Assembly (NCBI RefSeq): GCF_000149955.1
Contig: NC_030993.1
Span: 2,906,650 to 2,970,649, forward strand
DNA: 64,000 nt
From: Fusarium oxysporum f. sp. lycopersici 4287
Taxonomy: Eukaryota > Ascomycota > Sordariomycetes > Hypocreales > Nectriaceae
Reading direction: 5' to 3'
The notes under the pieces were generated by a model that saw only the letters and a list, made by a program, of their open reading frames with translations, had not been told where the DNA came from and ran no database searches. The position numbers and the translations under genes were made by a program. Below, piece by piece: positions 21,170 to 32,108 of the stretch; position 1 is the first letter of the stretch; each line of letters starts with the position of its first letter.

Positions 21170-22832
21170 AGTGAAATGAGTCGTTGGCTGTCAGTCTCAG
21201 TCTTCAGTCTTGGAGTCCTTGGCCTCTTGTCTGATAGAGTTGAGATGATATCAAGAGAGGAGATGCAATCAAGTGATGTCGGTGGCTTAAGGTTTGCGGG
21301 GATGTGAATCAGCTAGGATTACCCTGGTCACTATCACCAATTCTCGACTCTTCTTGTACGAACAATAATGATATGATATTGTTCTGCAACTGAGGCTCTT
21401 TCTGGCTTAGACTATTCGATATTCCCGTAAAGGTGGCCAATGGATGTTTCCACTCTCACTAAAGGCGGCTTCTTTCAGAACTGCCTAAGGCACAGTGTGA
21501 ATGTTGTCAAGCTCAAACAAGTTAGTGACTCCCGTTGAGTATAAGTCTCAAGTATTGGAGACTTTACGTTGAACAAGGAGAGTTACGAATATATATAGTG
21601 TAGGCTATCATGTAACGTTACTTGCTTCCTCACGGTTTGCATATACAGCCAAACAAGAGTGTGGTCTCAGGCTTGTCACCAGGTGCTTGCTGCAGCCTCA
21701 TGCTCTTCAAACAGGATTGCCTTATGATGATTTACAAGTGATATAGCCAAACAAGACAAATATGGCAGATAGAGATCATTTACACGGCGTCTGAAGTGCC
21801 CAATAACACCAGCCTAAGTAAGTGAAGACAACTGGCAGGATGCTTGTTGAGAGGAACAAGTGTTGCCTTGAGTCTTTGCTAGCATCTGGTTAATTGCCTT
21901 GACTCTCGAGAAAAGCCAGTGACAAATTTGTATGAACTTGACGTTGGTATCAAGGAAAAGGAAGCAAACTAACTTCTGAGCATATCTAGTATTGAGGCCT
22001 GGAGAGTTTCTTCCCATACCATTGGAGCCCAAACGACCTGCACCTGTTGCCTGTAGGAGATGGCCGAACTTATCGTACGACATCTATTTATTATATAGCG
22101 CTTATACTAAGTCTACTTAGCCAAAATGTAACCGCGGCCATGGACCAATGACAAACACTAGCAAGTACCGGACAGGGATCTATTGTGGTACGACAAGAGG
22201 GAGACTACGTTTTTCTTCCTTTGGTCTTTACGTTTGTTTTACATGATGGGTTCTGTCTGTTGAGACATGTGAAAACGACCCCCAAACATCGCCATTTGTG
22301 GCATAGATTTCTGACGGCCGACAACCTTGCAAACGGGGCCGGATCGTTTGGGCCGGATGGTGTTATTACCGCTCCAGGAACCAAGTGCGGGTATGCATAA
22401 GTGATGGTTAACGTTAAGAGCTTAGGTTGCGATCTGTGATCTGCAAACTGCATAACCGGCAGTAGCTTGATCTTGACTTATCTTTGCTACTTACCTACCT
22501 ATCTCGGTGGGTATATTTCGAGCGGATTAATTGACCCCCTGTCATATAAATCTGTCAATGACAATGAATCACAACTGAACTCACTCGCTCGTCTCTTGAC
22601 TTCTCGACTACTGCGTTGAGCTGAGAAGCTTCAGATCCAATATAGAAATATGCAGCGATATAGTTTGCGAAACAGTATACAACTTCGAGCCCAAGAGAAG
22701 TGCCCAAATGACTGGATCTGTAAGTGGAAAAGCCATTGCCGAGGCATTCATCAACATCTTGATGCTTAACCCACCTCGTGAGTGGAAACACGATGCTTTC
22801 AGAAACGTACCACACCCAATAAAGTACCCAAA
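21170..22832. other. Intergenic 1.7 kb, one weak candidate ORF
   Basis: Nothing firmly recognisable lies here. A weak candidate on the minus strand begins at the ATG at 22083 (SYDKFGHLLQATGAG...) just below an AT-rich TATATAATAAATAG. It has plausible GT/AG sites downstream (GTTAGT near 21973) but no known similarity. Other ORFs are short and unconvincing. Confidence 0.35.
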
Positions 22833-23713
22833 ATGAAGCAAAGATGCGGATTACTCGACTTGCCAGTTGAAATCCGCTTAAAATATATGTCTTGCTTCTC
22901 GTCAGTCGATTTAACCGAAGTGATCACCCATCCTGGGCAGTTGGAGACGGTTATGAGAAGTTAATCATGCTCAATGTACTTCACGATCGACGGCAGCGAA
23001 CAATGGAACCAGCAATACTACAAACATGCAATCAAATTTACAATCAAGCGGTTCCAATTTTTTACTCGCAGAACATCTTCCGCATCAACGGGGCGAGTTG
23101 TATGTCTCGATTCATGGATCAAATCGGGCAGACAAACGCAAGGCTGATTCAACATCTGGATATCTACATACCACCTAATTGTGACCAGTCTTCGTGGATG
23201 CACCTTTTCCACATCCTGCCCGAAACAACACCGAATCTGAAGAGCGTAGTTGTCAGGTGGCGAGGTATATATAACAACCTCTGGGAAGAAAACGTGGGAA
23301 CGGATATAGCTTTTGCTCAGGCCCTCGCGGGACTTTCGAAACTGGGAATAGAGAGCCTAAGACTAGAGGGACAATATACAAAACGCTGGCCTGCGTACTT
23401 TCGAGATAAGATTGGGTGCAAGTGGTTGAAGTCAAGGATGGTTGTCCGCGTCCACTTGGAGGAGACAACGATGATGACGATACGCACAGCTGAAGGCAGA
23501 CACTTTGCAAACCTTCAGAAAATACCAGGAAACAACAGAGTTCCTGAACCCATGAGAGGGGGATTGATAGTGAAGCTTTTTAGGTTAACAGGCATGAAAC
23601 TGGCCCAACTGTTCCTTTCAATTTACACAGAAATGCTATCACCATGCGCAGCATTATTTGAGCTACAGAATGGAACCACGATTATGCATTATCCAACGTC
23701 GCTATTCGGATAG
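22833..23713 (+). pseudogene. Frame-disrupted fungal F-box/DUF-like protein gene
   Basis: An N-terminal segment from the ATG at 22833 (GLLDLPVEIRLKYM) has the LPxEIR motif that opens F-box-like proteins of fungi. It runs in one frame to 22964 and then stops. The rest is in another frame and contains ILQTCNQIYNQAVPIFYSQN, the usual next motif of the family, followed by an uninterrupted 240-codon body to 23713. Either a 47-nt intron (22950-22996, GTTATG...GGCAG) links the two in phase, or a base has been lost near 22930. The second frame looks protein-like already from about 22935 (SWAVGDGYEKL), which favours a frameshift over an intron. I therefore list it as a probable pseudogene but cannot exclude a working two-exon gene. 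Confidence 0.5.
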
Positions 23714-23725
23714 GTACGGAAAGAT

Positions 23726-24885
23726 TCATGAAAGTGTATCTATTGTCTTGGTCACCATGGCTTCAATCTGCTGCCATCTGCGCCGCAAGAGTTCCCGCTG
23801 GCTACTCGAACCACCTTCTACCTCATCTATATCGTCCAGAGTCTTTCCGATGATGTTCAAGAAATCTTTCAGTGCTGTCAACAATAATTCATCAACCTCA
23901 GCCTGTGACGAACGCCCCTCGTCTTGAGCATCAAAGAACCGCTGCCATTGCCTTTGTGTACAGCATAGCATTCGCAAAGCGACTTGGGTTCGATGACAGC
24001 CTAATGTCTGGTAATCGAGAGTGTATCTTCCAAGAAAATTGATACTTTCAAGGTCGGCACGCTGTGTCTTGTTCAGCTTTGGAAGAATCACTTCATCGAG
24101 GTAGACCTCGTCCCATCGGTTTGTATCCAGAATGAAACCGTATTCGGAAAGGAGAAAGTCATTTGAATGTGGCCCGTACGATACGTAGACTTCTTCACCT
24201 TGGTGATAGACTCTGTCCGCTTGAACGCTGTATCCCAGGGCTGAATAGGCGAGCTTGCATCCTTGGTCAGCGTGATTGAAGAGGTCGGCTGTTGGCATGC
24301 AGACTAGTCGGTCAGCATGAGCGTAGCTTTTCATTTTGGGCATGCTGTTGTAGAAGGTTCTGGTGTTGATGAGAACCCAAGAGTATAAGTACTCATCCCT
24401 GGTCAATTTTGGGAATGCTTTCAGGACAATTTCGCACTCGCGCCTGAATGTAGTATTCTGATTATCCAGGATATCCTTGGCCCTCTTGGGTAGAAGGGCT
24501 TGAAGTTCACTAGGCCACATCATGGGCACACCGGCTTCTAGATCTTCCCGAGTTGGCAGGACAGTTTTCCATACAGAAAAGTCATCACTTTTGTCAAGAG
24601 CAATTTCAGCAGCCAGGATGCCATGAACTGAGACTCCTTGAAGGGCTTCGGTGATGTTTTTTGGCACTGTGTCAATAGTGCGAAGTGCCTTCATTGGCAC
24701 ACTCAAAATAGTTTCATTTGGCTTGGAAATATTAGAATAATTCCGAAAGAAGACTTGTTCCTCACCTTGATATCGCGAGTTGCGACAATACCAATACCTC
24801 GACCTGGAAGAATTCGAGGTTCAACACCCTTTAGTTTGACTCCTTTACTTTCTGCCCATGGCAGAAAAGCAGGATCAATGAGCAT
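23726..24885 (-). CDS. SET-domain lysine methyltransferase, Rubisco-LSMT/SETD6 type
   Basis: Exons in coding order 24885-24766 and 24721-23726, giving 371 residues. The 44-nt intron (GTGAGG...TCCAAG) joins ATRDIK to PNETILSVP, the first SET strands. SET landmarks are GRGIGIVATRDI, the cofactor motif DLFNHAD, and the C-terminal GEEVYVSYGPHSNDFLLSEY. A long helical insert (iSET) and a C-terminal helical substrate-binding region are typical of the Rubisco-LSMT-like class, which modifies lysines of non-histone proteins such as ribosomal proteins or eEF1A. The cofactor is S-adenosylmethionine and the site of action is probably the cytosol or nucleus; no targeting signal is seen. Only 12 bp separate its end from the convergent gene at 23713. 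The substrate cannot be named from sequence. Confidence 0.88.
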
Positions 24886-25450
24886 TTTGCGCCAAATGTA
24901 CTCTCACTAGGAGAAGTTGGAAAGTGGAAAGATAAGTCAAGTCAAATCTGTAGAAATTATATGTCCATTCCCTTTGACTCATTCATTCACTCTCCCATGT
25001 TAGATCCTTTGCAAAGTTTCTACTGGATGGCGAGCTCAATACCGCTGAGTAAGCCCCCGAAACCCGAAGGTCGGCGCTGAAGCTACGGCCACGTGATGCC
25101 ATAAGCGTCATAGCTAGCTCTCATAGCTGCCTTCACTCATGATGGCTTGGTTTAAATCCATTCAAGCCTTGTTTAACCAGACATGATCGGAGTTGGTTCT
25201 TGCCAGTAACCTTTTGCTTTACTTATTTAACCGTCCAATTTACTTGCTACACAACTAATTAAGACGTATTTGTTGTTTATTTACATGACAAATATTCACA
25301 AAGTCTCAAGGGAGTAGAAATCAAGACAAGACAACTCCAACCTTGACAACACGTCGCAACTTTATCTTGCTCACAATCGCTCATTCACCCACTATTTTCA
25401 ACTTTTCCATAATTGAAGCCAAGAGTTTCTCATATTCAACATAGCTCACC
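24886..25450. other. Divergent promoter region
   Basis: About 565 bases lie between the SET gene (minus) and the UBX gene (plus). It should hold both promoters. A CCACGTGAT palindromic word (CACGTG) lies near 25089. No gene is seen. Confidence 0.4.
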
Positions 25451-26964
25451 ATGTTTTATGAGGGAACCCTTCAGGAAGGCATCTCGACAGCCGTCAGTCA
25501 GCAGAAACTTGTTCTATGTTTCGTGACAGGTATGTTTTGTCATCACCCTGACCCACGCAATAACTCACATGCATTTTAGATGAAAGCGACGAGAGCACAC
25601 AATGGGAAAATGAGTTTCTGGTCGATGATACAGTAGGGATTACGAAAATCTGCAGATCATATGTGATGGGGCTAATTACGGTGTAGTTGAGCGACTTACT
25701 CAAGGAGCATTCTATTGCGCTCCGTCTCAAAGCTGGGTCCGAGGAAGCCGGATATCTAGCTCAGATCTTCCCTCTACCACGGACTCCCACTGTTGTTATC
25801 ATTAAGAATGGAGAGCTGAAGGAGTACATCACACCAGGGACCAGCAAAGAGGATTTCTTGCGGAGAGTTCAGACTGCTTTTAACTCCACCGCTGCACCTG
25901 CAGCTCCGGCTCCAGCTACAACCCAACCAACCCCGGCACCAGAGCAGGCCAGCCCACCACAGCCCCAGACAGAGACACCCGCAGCTTCAGAACAGCAGAG
26001 CACTCCACCAACAGCGGCTCCTTCAACGTCAGAAAACGTTCGTCGGATACTGGCTGAGAGGGCCGCCAGGCTGCAAGCCCAAAAGGAGGAGAATGAGCGC
26101 AAGGTGAAGGAGGAACGCGCAAGGACGAAAGAGAAAGCCAAAGCTGAGGCCGAAGCTGGTATGGATACGGACAACGCCCGAGCTCACAAGCAAGCTGAGG
26201 CAGTAAGGAAGAAGAAACAGAAAGACCAAGAGGAGAAAGCGCGGATTCTCAAGCGCATCGAAGACGACAAGGCAGAGCGACGCCTACGTGCCGAGCAGCG
26301 TGAGAAGCAGAAACTTGATAACCTCAAGGGTGGCGACGTTGCAGCATCATTAGTGAGCGCACCAGAGACAAAGCTGTCAAGCACCTCCAAGTCTGGCGCG
26401 ATAACAGCTCTTCAAGTCCGCTTGTTCGATGGATCAACACTGAGGAATCGCTTCAAGACGACTGCGCACCTAAAGGAGGTCCGACATTGGGTGGATGAAA
26501 GTAGAGGCGATGGCTCGCAGCCATACACTTTCAAGCAGGTCCTCACACCTCTACCCAATAAGAATATTGATGAGACTGAGGAGGACAAGCCGTTAGGAGA
26601 TCTCGGCCTTTTTCCGTCTTCGACATTGGTGCTTATTCCCGTCAAGAAGTTTACGACCGCCTACGATGATTCACAGGGCATTGTTTCGAGAGTCATTGGA
26701 TTTATTCTCAGCATTTTCACATGGATTTTCAGTCTTTTTGGGGGTGGTGATGAGCGCACTGGGCACCGAGGGCCTACGAGCGATGCGCCGGGCAGTTCTC
26801 AAGAGCGTGTTCAGTCATTCCAGAATCGCAGAGATCAGCAAAGAGATCAACAGTTGTACAATGGAAATTCGGTAAGATTCAGTATCCCACTCTGTATGGA
26901 ACTTGCTAACACGACAAAGCTGAACTTTGAGCCACGGCCCGAAGAGGAGGAGAAAGATGAATGA
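25451..26964 (+). CDS. UBX-domain ERAD protein, UBXN4/erasin-like
   Basis: Exons 25451-25529, 25580-25632, 25687-26871 and 26920-26964, giving 453 residues. The N-terminus is a thioredoxin-like UAS domain (FYEGTLQEGISTAVSQQKLV to FLRRVQTAF). A Pro/Ala/Gln linker, a long charged coiled coil (residues about 155-255), and a UBX domain (ITALQVRLFDGSTLRNRF to STLVLIPV) follow. A hydrophobic segment (IVSRVIGFILSIFTWIFSLF) then predicts membrane hairpin insertion. This order matches erasin/UBXN4, which recruits p97/Cdc48 to the ER for degradation of misfolded proteins. The last intron (26872-26919) is 48 nt with no in-frame stop, so its retention would add 16 residues. Start and exon 1 are set by phase and the family N-terminus. 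Confidence 0.88.
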
Positions 26965-27168
26965 AGGGGTTTCCCAATTTGAGTGGGAGTAATGTCTTTT
27001 TTTGTTGTATTGTACAATTGACAGTGCTGAGATGTAACAGTAGTATTTCCCCGCCAGATTCCTATATGCATGCACGCTGTCAGGAGATATATATCCCCGG
27101 TGTTGTTTCCTTTCCCATAGTGATATCAAGTCCCTTTTGTTCTCTTTTAACTTCTAATTCGTCCATGC

Positions 27169-27696
27169 TTACTGACCAGCGGCGGCCTGGCAAGCCTTGA
27201 GTTGCTCAAGGTACCAGTTGCAGATCTGCATGTTTCCGTTGTTCTCATCCATGCACTTTGTGAAGTTCTGGGCGACACCAGCGCAGTTGTTCTGGTTCCA
27301 GGACTGCTCTTGGGGAGCGGCCTGAGCCTGGACGGGGGCAGCAGCCTCGGAGGAACCGCCGGAGAAGAGACCGCCGATGGCGTGGCCTACTGAGGAACCG
27401 ATAGCGACACCGCTGAGAACAAGTTAGCTACACGTGTTCGAAGTATGAGCTCTACAGGTGCTTTGGAGTATATTGCTCCACCCGGAACTTGGAACTCCGA
27501 AGACACCAATTGTTGTAGATTTGCAAGGGGATGCTTACGCAGCAGTGCTGGCCATCTGACCGAACAGTCCAGGGCCCTGAGAACCGGCAGCCTGAGGAGG
27601 CATGGCCTGGGCAGGAGGGTGAGCGGCGGCGGGAGGAGCAGCGTGGGTGGCGGCAGGGCGCGAAGGAGCGCGGCCGACGGATCGTTGACGAGGCAT
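27169..27696 (-). CDS. MIX17: MIX17/CHCHD2-10 twin CX9C mitochondrial protein
   Basis: Exons in coding order 27696-27539 and 27412-27169, giving 133 residues. The N-terminus is basic and Pro/Ala-rich (MPRQRSVGRAPSRP), the central helix is hydrophobic and Gly-rich (GVAIGSSVGHAIGGLFSGG), and the C-terminus has a twin CX9C CHCH fold: CAGVAQNFTKC and CNWYLEQLKAC. This is the architecture of Mix17/Mic17 in fungi and CHCHD2/CHCHD10 in animals. These are imported into the intermembrane space through the Mia40 disulfide relay and influence cristae and respiration. The intron splits the Ala codon between the two halves. Confidence 0.93.
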
Positions 27697-28212
27697 TGTG
27701 GTTGTTGTGTTGTGAGGTTTTGGCGGAAGATTTGGTGATGTGATGCTGGTATTGGAAGAACAAAGTTCCAAGATGTTAAGTTATGAGGAGAAAGATCGGA
27801 AAGAAGAATACCGGAGGCACGGATTTCGGAGGCACGTATGAAAGCAGCCAATCATGAGGGGCAAATTTCAACGAGGGATGGGGAAGATTGGCCAGTAGGG
27901 CCTCGGTAGAGGCATTCCCCCAAGCGCCAGGGGTCCAGAGCACTCCAGGACCTTCCGTTGACAGCCGCTGGGCAACTTTTTAGTGGACACCTCATGAGGT
28001 TAGTGAAGGCTACGATTGATTACGACCGCTTTCAACAGCGGAGATATCGGGCATTTCACTATCGGATATAAGTCTTGTGTCAATGTCAATGCAACAAACG
28101 GTGAGTAAAGCAGTCTCGCAAATTCATTCTAGACGTTAACTCTAGAGCGGTCTGTTCTACTATATCAAAGCCCTGTACTCCATTTTCGTTATACATCTCA
28201 TAAGCGCATCGT
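27697..28212. other. Promoter of MIX17 and 3' flank of AsnRS gene
   Basis: About 515 bases hold no recognised gene. The first 150 are a plausible leader for the minus-strand gene ending at 27696. Confidence 0.4.
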
Positions 28213-30072
28213 TTACGGTGTGCATCTGCCCATATATCGGGGATACAAGCAGGCTTCTCGCACAGTCCAGAGCTTGAGAAGCCACGCCAGGAATCTAAAC
28301 AGTTGTCAGTATATATCGAAGCATAGAAGTACCAGATAACGTACCGCTCAGCTCCCAAACCGTATCCTCCGTGAGGAGTAGATCCGTACTTGCGCTGGTC
28401 AGTGTACCAGAAGTATCCTGTAGGGTCAATGCCCTCTCGCTTGTAACCGGCCATGAGCTCCTCATAGTCCCAAATTCTCATGCTGCCACCGACAATCTCG
28501 CCAACTCCAGGCATCAGAACATCGACGGACTCGGTCACGCGGGGGTCGTCCTTAGCCCTTGACATGTAGAAGGACTTGATCTCGACAGGGAAGTGAGTGA
28601 GGAAGATGGGGCGGTTGATCTCGTCGGTCATCTTGCGCTCAGCAGCCTCGGCACTGGTCTCCAGTCAGTCTGTGTGCATTCAGAATTTGCGAAACACTTA
28701 CATATCGTCGCCAAAGGTGTGGTCGTTGCCATCCTCGTTCTTGATACCACGCTCTCGCAGCCAATCAATGGCGTCAGAGTATCGCATGCGCAAGAAAGGT
28801 CGAGAAGGCTTCTCGAAGTCAGGGTTGTACTTCTTGATAGCCTCAGCGGCAACTGGGTTCTCGAGGGTCAGGTCGATGACACGGCAGATGACGTGCTCAA
28901 GATGGTCCAGGAGGTTGTCGAAGGTAATGAAATCCAGTTCAGCCTCGACGTGGGAGTACTCAGAAAGCTGCATTAAAGTTAGATGCGGTCACTCGGATAT
29001 AATATCTGGCTAGCTTCCATATAGGGGTACTTACATGGCGACGGGTAAGAGACTTCTCAGCACGGAAAGACTTCTCAATGCAGTAGCAGTCACCAAGGAC
29101 AGGTAGGACAGTCTCGAGGTAAAGCTGACTGGACTGAGTCAAGTATGAGGTCTCGCCATAGTAGTCGAACTTGAAAAGAGTAGAACCACCCTCGACCTGA
29201 GTCTGCACAAGAGCAGGAGGGCTGACCTTCTTGACATCCAACTCATTGTAAACGGTGTGGAAAGCATCCTCAACGATGTCGCGAACGAACATGACGGCGG
29301 CGGGCTTCTCGTGGCGGAGGGTAAGGTGGCGGAGGTTCATGAGGGTGTTGGTGTCACCGTCAACGGGAACCAAGTTGGTGAAGGCCTCATCACCACCAGG
29401 GGCCTTGGCAATGACTCTGAAGTAGTCGGCGCGAAGTTCTCGGTCGAGAGGGGCGTGAGCACCGGCGGGAACCTCCCAAAGCTCACCAATGATCTCGAGA
29501 GAGGTCTCTCTCGAAAGGGTAAGAGCATCATAGGTCTTGGAGAGATCTCCAGAAAGCAGACATTGCATGAAGTTGAGACCGCGGCGCAGGGTTACAAAAA
29601 TAAGACCACCCTGCTTAGCAACACGGTTGACACGGCCCTGAACGGAGACGCGCTTGACTCCCTCAGTAGGCTCATCCTTGCTCTTTCGGAGTGTACCAAT
29701 CTTTGAAGGGTCGGTCTCTTGGAGGTTGATCGCAACAGGCTCAGGAAGTGAAGGGTCGTTAGTGATCTTCAGCTTCTTAGCCTCCTCGAGAACAGCCAAA
29801 CGAGCGGCCTCGTCTTGAGCATCCTTCTCAGCTCGCTTAGCAGCAGCCTCGGCCTTCTTCTTCTGCTGAGCAGCGTAGGCGACAGCCTTCTTCAGGGCTG
29901 ACTTGGCAGCAGGCTTGTACCCCTCCTCATCGTCCTTCTTCTTGACCTGGTACTCGGACTCGGCTCCGTGGCGGTAGTAGGCTTCAAGAAGAGTCTTGAA
30001 GGGGGCGGCCTCAGTGCCCTGAATCTCGGGGAGATCGCTTCCGGCTTCTTCGTCGACGTAGATAACCGCCAT
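28213..30072 (-). CDS. DED81: Cytosolic asparaginyl-tRNA synthetase
   Basis: Exons in coding order 30072-29035, 28967-28702, 28653-28345 and 28294-28213, giving 564 residues. An N-terminal eukaryotic extension ([20 protein letters not shown], then a Lys/Ala-rich helix at about residues 50-100) precedes an OB-fold anticodon-binding domain ([20 protein letters not shown]). The class II catalytic core follows: [14 protein letters not shown], motif 2 with [25 protein letters not shown] residues, [15 protein letters not shown], and motif 3 [15 protein letters not shown] near the end (RYMGRCTP). The enzyme charges tRNA-Asn with asparagine using ATP. Choice of Asn over Asp specificity follows the N-terminal extension and motif details from memory. 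Near the C-terminus the frame requires splicing of the short GTACGT...TTTAG intron. Confidence 0.95.
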
Positions 30073-30719
30073 TTTGTGCTGTGCTTTGTTTTCTGCTTCA
30101 ATCGATGCGGAAACAGAAATCGCGGCCTTGGGTTGGAACTTGGAGGGGTTGTGGTGCCCCGCGATTGTTCCCCTTGACTCACGTCCGATAATGGTGGGGT
30201 GAAAAATTGTTAGTCACCTCTGTCTTATCTTTCCACGTATTAAAGCGATAAGAGCTCAACTTTACCATAAATCTAATGCGATGCCGGACGACAAGGGAGA
30301 TGCCATCCAGTCAGAAGCTCTTGTAATTTTGATGCCTTATCTTAACTTTACAAGCCTTTGCCAATTGAAACACATATTCGTGCCCCCTCTGGATGCAAAG
30401 TTCATTGTATCCCGCAAGAAAGCAAATTTCGGAAGCAAGCTGCGTTTCAGAAGAGTCTGATGTCTAGGTGTAGTTGCCTCATCACTATCTCCCCAAATCA
30501 AAAAATCAATCCCAAATTCCCAAACGCCATGCCCAGTGAATTCAACTTTTCAAGGGGGCCGTGTAGGTCCCCAGCCATCTATTTGCCTGACACAATCTGG
30601 GTATCATCGTAAGCCTCCTCCTGAATCTGCACGCTCTGAATTCGACCATCAATAGTCGGCGCGAAACTTCTGTGCGTTTTCCAACCCTTTGGCCCATCGG
30701 CATACTGCTAAGTTTCAAT
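30073..30719. other. AsnRS promoter and 3' flank of LRP1
   Basis: About 650 bases with no gene recognised. The first 110 look like the leader of the AsnRS gene. Short ORFs at 30358-30612 lack similarity. Confidence 0.4.
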
Positions 30720-31381
30720 TCAGTTCTTTGAATTGTTCTTTTTGTTCTTCTTCTGCTTCTTTTTGCTCTTATCTTTTCCTTCGGCAGAAGAGCTGGGCTG
30801 AGATGGGACAGGCGACTCCTCTGCTGGTCTTTTTCGGTTCTCGACAGACTTGAGCAGTGCCTTGGCTCGTTCCTCTGCAATCTTTTCGGCAAGCTTATTG
30901 CTGATTGTTTTGTTGTCGCCCTGTAAAATGTCAGTCTTGGATCTGTCGTGACTTCGCGGCTACATACCAGGTCCGCCTTGAGGATACGCGCGGTAGCCTC
31001 TTGGTTAATGGTCAAAGTACGCGTTTCAGGCTCCGGAGGAGACTCGATGTTCTTGATCTTTCCAAAATATTGCTGGATTCGCTTGAGTTCAGTAAGAACG
31101 GCTTGAGTTTGAGCTTCATTGCCTTCATTTAATTTCAGTGATGCTATCACGAATGTCAGTATTGATCATGTGGCGTCGCGTCGGGTTCAAGGATTCTCAC
31201 AAAACATTAGAGATTCGATCGCGTAAGCTGTGAGTGAGAACAGTTTTGCCTTGTCTAATAGGGGCAACTGGGAGGCCATGCCTTCGAGGTTGCCCAACAA
31301 AGGCTGTAGCTTTTCTTCGAGATCATCGAGCTGATTATCCAGCCGATCAAGATCCGGTGTGATGTCCTTGACGTCTGTCAT
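30720..31381 (-). CDS. LRP1: LRP1/Rrp47 (C1D family) nuclear exosome cofactor
   Basis: Exons in coding order 31381-31201, 31143-30968 and 30920-30720, giving 185 residues. The N-terminal half is the Sas10/Utp3/C1D helical domain: DLDRLDNQLDDLEEKLQPLL, the loop ASQLPLLDKAKLFSLTAYAI, and the helix TELKRIQQYFGKIK. The C-terminus is very basic (KDKSKKKQKKNKKNN) and binds RNA or acts as a nuclear signal. Fungal Lrp1/Rrp47 and human C1D bind Rrp6 and assist the nuclear exosome in 3' trimming of 5.8S rRNA and snoRNAs. Length and domain order fit well. Splice sites are GTGAGA, GTATGT and matching CAG or TAG acceptors, all in phase. Confidence 0.9.
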
Positions 31382-32108
31382 GTTGGATTTTGTGATTAGG
31401 AATGTTGAGAGGCGCAATGTTGCGATGTTCACGTCGTCGCATGAAAGACTTCGCACAGGCGCAGAAACTTGTCAACCATGAGACCCAATAAGGCTTAGTG
31501 GCTCTTGCATTCATGAAGCGAAGTGATGCAACTAAAGGGTACCGCAGGCCAAGAACATCCCCAGGCTGAAAACAAAAGAATGCTGAAAGTGTAAGCTCTT
31601 CATGAATTGTGGATTTCTTTCAGCGAACTCCGTACACGAATTCTGTTACTTGCATTTCTCTTTCATGCTGTGTAGTCTTCAGCATCACTAATTTCAGCAT
31701 CAGACCAAACGATATCGGAGCCGAGCACTCATTGGCCAATTATTGATGCTTTTAAACCCCACTATTGAAGATCGAAAACTTGGGCTCTTGTTACTCTAAT
31801 TGGCCATGGTCTAAGTCGAGCTAAAGGGAAAAAACGGACTCGCCTCTGTCATTCTTCAACGCATCACCAATTTAGTATCGACATCACCAGCTCCAACGCA
31901 ACTCAACGCCTTCATGAACTCACGAGATAAGAAACCGACGTATCGTTAATCAGACTTACCAAAAACCGAGTCCCACAGGCTAGCCTCCATCGCCTCTCGC
32001 TCGAGTCTGGATGCGCGCGTGCACATATTAAACTCTCGATCTTTCGGCTTCTGAGCCACCTTTTCTCTCCACGACGACACGATTACTAACGTCAAGCTGG
32101 CAATTATA
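31382..32108. other. Divergent promoter region
   Basis: About 730 bases separate the LRP1 gene (minus) from the gene at 32109 (plus). No gene is recognised, and both promoters are expected here. Confidence 0.4.

Noticed and set aside
21814..22083. 89-aa minus-strand ORF beginning SYDKFGHLLQATGAG
   Set aside because: The first 36 residues look coding-like, but the rest does not; no homologue is known to me, and splice sites are ambiguous. Left as a note in the intergenic entry.
28960..29034. Read-through of AsnRS exon 1 into the following sequence (extra residues [14 protein letters not shown])
   Set aside because: The donor GTAAGT directly follows RRH, and the next exon supplies the conserved [10 protein letters not shown] of motif 2.
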